64,000 nucleotides of DNA, taken from contig CM047425.1 of assembly GCA_026168455.1 (NCBI GenBank), positions 87,361,580 through 87,425,579 on the forward strand, read 5' to 3'. Made by a program: the position numbers and the translations under genes. This document shows, piece after piece, positions 62,959 to 64,000 of this stretch. Under the pieces are notes generated by a model that was not told where the DNA came from, did not search any database, and saw nothing but the letters and a program-made list of their open reading frames with translations. This DNA comes from Theocolax elegans (lineage: Eukaryota > Arthropoda > Insecta > Hymenoptera > Cerocephalidae). Position 1 is the first letter of the stretch. Each line of letters opens with the position of its first letter.

Positions 62959-63027
62959 AGGCGTCTAAGGTAAGATCTCCAGTTCCTTACTGAGGAGTCC
63001 AAGCTGAAGATCGAGGACGAAACGCCT
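62959..63027 (+). ncRNA. Hammerhead ribozyme, type III topology
   Basis: All invariant core elements are in place. The cleavage triplet GTC ends at C62965, the first core strand is CTGAGGA (62990-62996, CUGANGA), and GAAA is at 63019-63022. Stem III is AGGCGT (62959-62964) with ACGCCT (63022-63027), 6 bp and open-ended. Stem I is TAAGG (62966-62970) with CCTTA (62985-62989), extendable by two A-T pairs past a bulged T. Stem II is GTCC (62997-63000) with GGAC (63015-63018). Predicted self-cleavage is after C62965. Stems I and II are both capped by loops of natural size. About 15 base pairs plus the fixed core bases make a chance match very unlikely. Activity is not proven. Confidence 0.9.
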
Positions 63028-63039
63028 TTAATTGTTTTT

Positions 63040-63045
63040 AATAAA
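63040..63045 (+). promoter_or_regulatory. Polyadenylation-signal-like AATAAA
   Basis: AATAAA lies 13 bases after the ribozyme and is followed by G/T-rich GGCCGTGCTCTGGG, an arrangement typical of a cleavage and polyadenylation site. It may be fortuitous in AT-rich DNA. Confidence 0.35.
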
Positions 63046-63170
63046 GGCCGTGCTCTGGGAAATTCCACCAACCATAGTGGACAAAGAGTACAATGAGCCT
63101 ACTTTATTCTAAATGTAATTTATTTAGTTCGGTGTGACCGATAATACATACATATATAAAAATCAATATA

Positions 63171-64000
63171 CTTGACGCAAACTATATTTATTTGACTTTA
63201 GTAATAAATAAGTTTAAAATTTTAAATAATTAATTTGAAAAAGAGTGTAGAAGAGCGCACTTAAAGCTCTATTTTACGTGGAAAAGTCAGAGAACTTTGA
63301 AAAGAATTTGACCATGCAACTGAATTAACGAAATCTTGACCATAAAATAACGAGGTTTGAACTTGTAAAACAACAAACCACTTACAAAATATTCGCTATA
63401 ACATCACGTCGATCCTCAACTCGACAGCCTCTCAAAAATTAAATTTCAAAAGCCGATCGCATCCATTCGAACCCGCTTTATTACTCGCTCAATCAACCGT
63501 TCCGCCCTCTTCTACAAAATGACGTAAATCCACCGATGAACTTTTATTATCACCCGGATGCTACCCGCCAAGCGGCGAACAATTGCGCCGTTGCCCATTA
63601 AAATTTACGATCCCTTCCCCCTGCAGCAACCCTTCTAAACTCAGAGGATCGTTATCGTGCCTAATCAGTCGCGGATTAGGGCTTAATCCGTGGGGGTGCT
63701 ACTATCCAGACGGACATGCAGACGCGATTGCGCATGTACGCATGAAGGAGACAGAGGAATGCGATTCCATTGGAAGACTATATAGCGCGTTCAACCCCGA
63801 ATTATCGGTCCTCGCCCTCGAGGCTTAAGGTCCTTCCATCGATAGTATACTATTCTATCAAATTGCTTAAAATTCTAACTTCACGTAAATTGTATTTCCG
63901 TTTATATGTTCATTCCAATTTCGCTAATACTTGTAAATTGTATGCGTATATAAAATTATATTTAATTAAAAATTACTATTATACTATTTTATTTGTTATT
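63171..64000. other. AT-rich flank and a GC-richer island at 63.4-63.83 kb
   Basis: The island holds an 81-codon plus frame (63583-63828) without recognisable domain. A B-box-like GGGTTCGAATGG occurs on the minus strand near 63465 but lacks a D arm. No gene recognised. Confidence 0.45.

Larger units (their letters stand above)
62818..63170 (+). mobile_element. 323-bp hammerhead-bearing retroelement with 15-bp target-site duplication
   Basis: ATAAAAATCAATATA occurs at 62818-62832 and again at 63156-63170, bracketing 62833-63155. In order the element holds a strong hairpin (62860-62902), a TATA box (62908-62917), a hammerhead ribozyme (62959-63027), AATAAA (63040-63045), and an AT-rich 3' tail ending TACATACATAT. 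There is no coding frame. A duplication of this length fits insertion by target-primed reverse transcription and not by an LTR integrase (4-6 bp). The whole resembles a retrozyme or a ribozyme-bearing SINE. An alternative is a solo LTR with TG...CA ends near 62838 and 63148-63152, but no matching 4-6 bp duplication is convincing there. Confidence 0.65.

Noticed and set aside
62838..63152. Solo LTR with TG...CA ends around the hammerhead
   Set aside because: Flanking 4-6 bp sequences do not give a convincing duplication, whereas an exact 15-bp duplication brackets a slightly larger unit. Retained as an alternative only.
63455..63490. B-box-like GGGTTCGAATGG on the minus strand as a tRNA gene
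   Set aside because: The only A-box-like text is too close, there is no D arm or anticodon stem, and flanks do not pair.

Overview
The window looks like animal nuclear DNA, most likely from an insect and possibly an ant or another hymenopteran. It is strongly A+T-rich and dotted with short GC-richer, CpG-bearing islands. There is no compact gene packing and the longest open frame is only 139 codons. The identifiable content is dispersed repeats: LINE fragments, a 5S-rRNA-derived SINE and TIR elements of the kind common in insect genomes. The taxon is inferred from general character and was not tested against a marker gene. I found no protein-coding gene I would defend. The window is probably intergenic or lies inside very large introns.

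Layout. Bases 1-20000 are mostly unique AT-rich sequence with islands near 0.2, 1.8, 2.8, 3.9, 6.2, 7.0, 8.2, 10.8, 11.8 and 16.1 kb, a CAC/CAG microsatellite at 4.1 kb and a 16-bp-stem hairpin at 3.9 kb. Bases 20000-41000 continue the same way. They hold a possible reverse-transcriptase scrap (20.3 kb), one copy of a CACGGAGAG-type MITE (23.7 kb), a (TA)n tract (35.2 kb), an old inverted repeat (35.4 kb) and two tRNA-like sequences (38.6 and 40.8 kb).

Bases 41700-54200 are a transposon-rich zone. It contains a second and a third CACGGAGAG-type MITE and a 561-bp piggyBac-like MITE packed with a GTCCCACTACTGC motif. It also contains three copies of a SINE whose head is derived from 5S rRNA, two of them young, with clean 16-17 bp target-site duplications and opposite orientations. 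The rest of the zone holds a LINE RNase H/C-terminal remnant, a Penelope-like cluster of inverted and direct terminal repeats, and a LINE reverse-transcriptase remnant that keeps its natural C-terminus and a TAAA tail.

Bases 54200-62000 return to plain AT-rich DNA with a few islands.

The most interesting object is at 62833-63155. This 323-bp element is flanked by an identical 15-bp duplication. It contains a 17-bp hairpin, a TATA box, a hammerhead ribozyme with every core base in place and three formed stems (62959-63027, type III topology), and an AATAAA signal. It resembles a retrozyme, meaning a small non-autonomous retroelement that processes itself with a ribozyme. The ribozyme call rests on the sequence; the retrozyme interpretation is inference.
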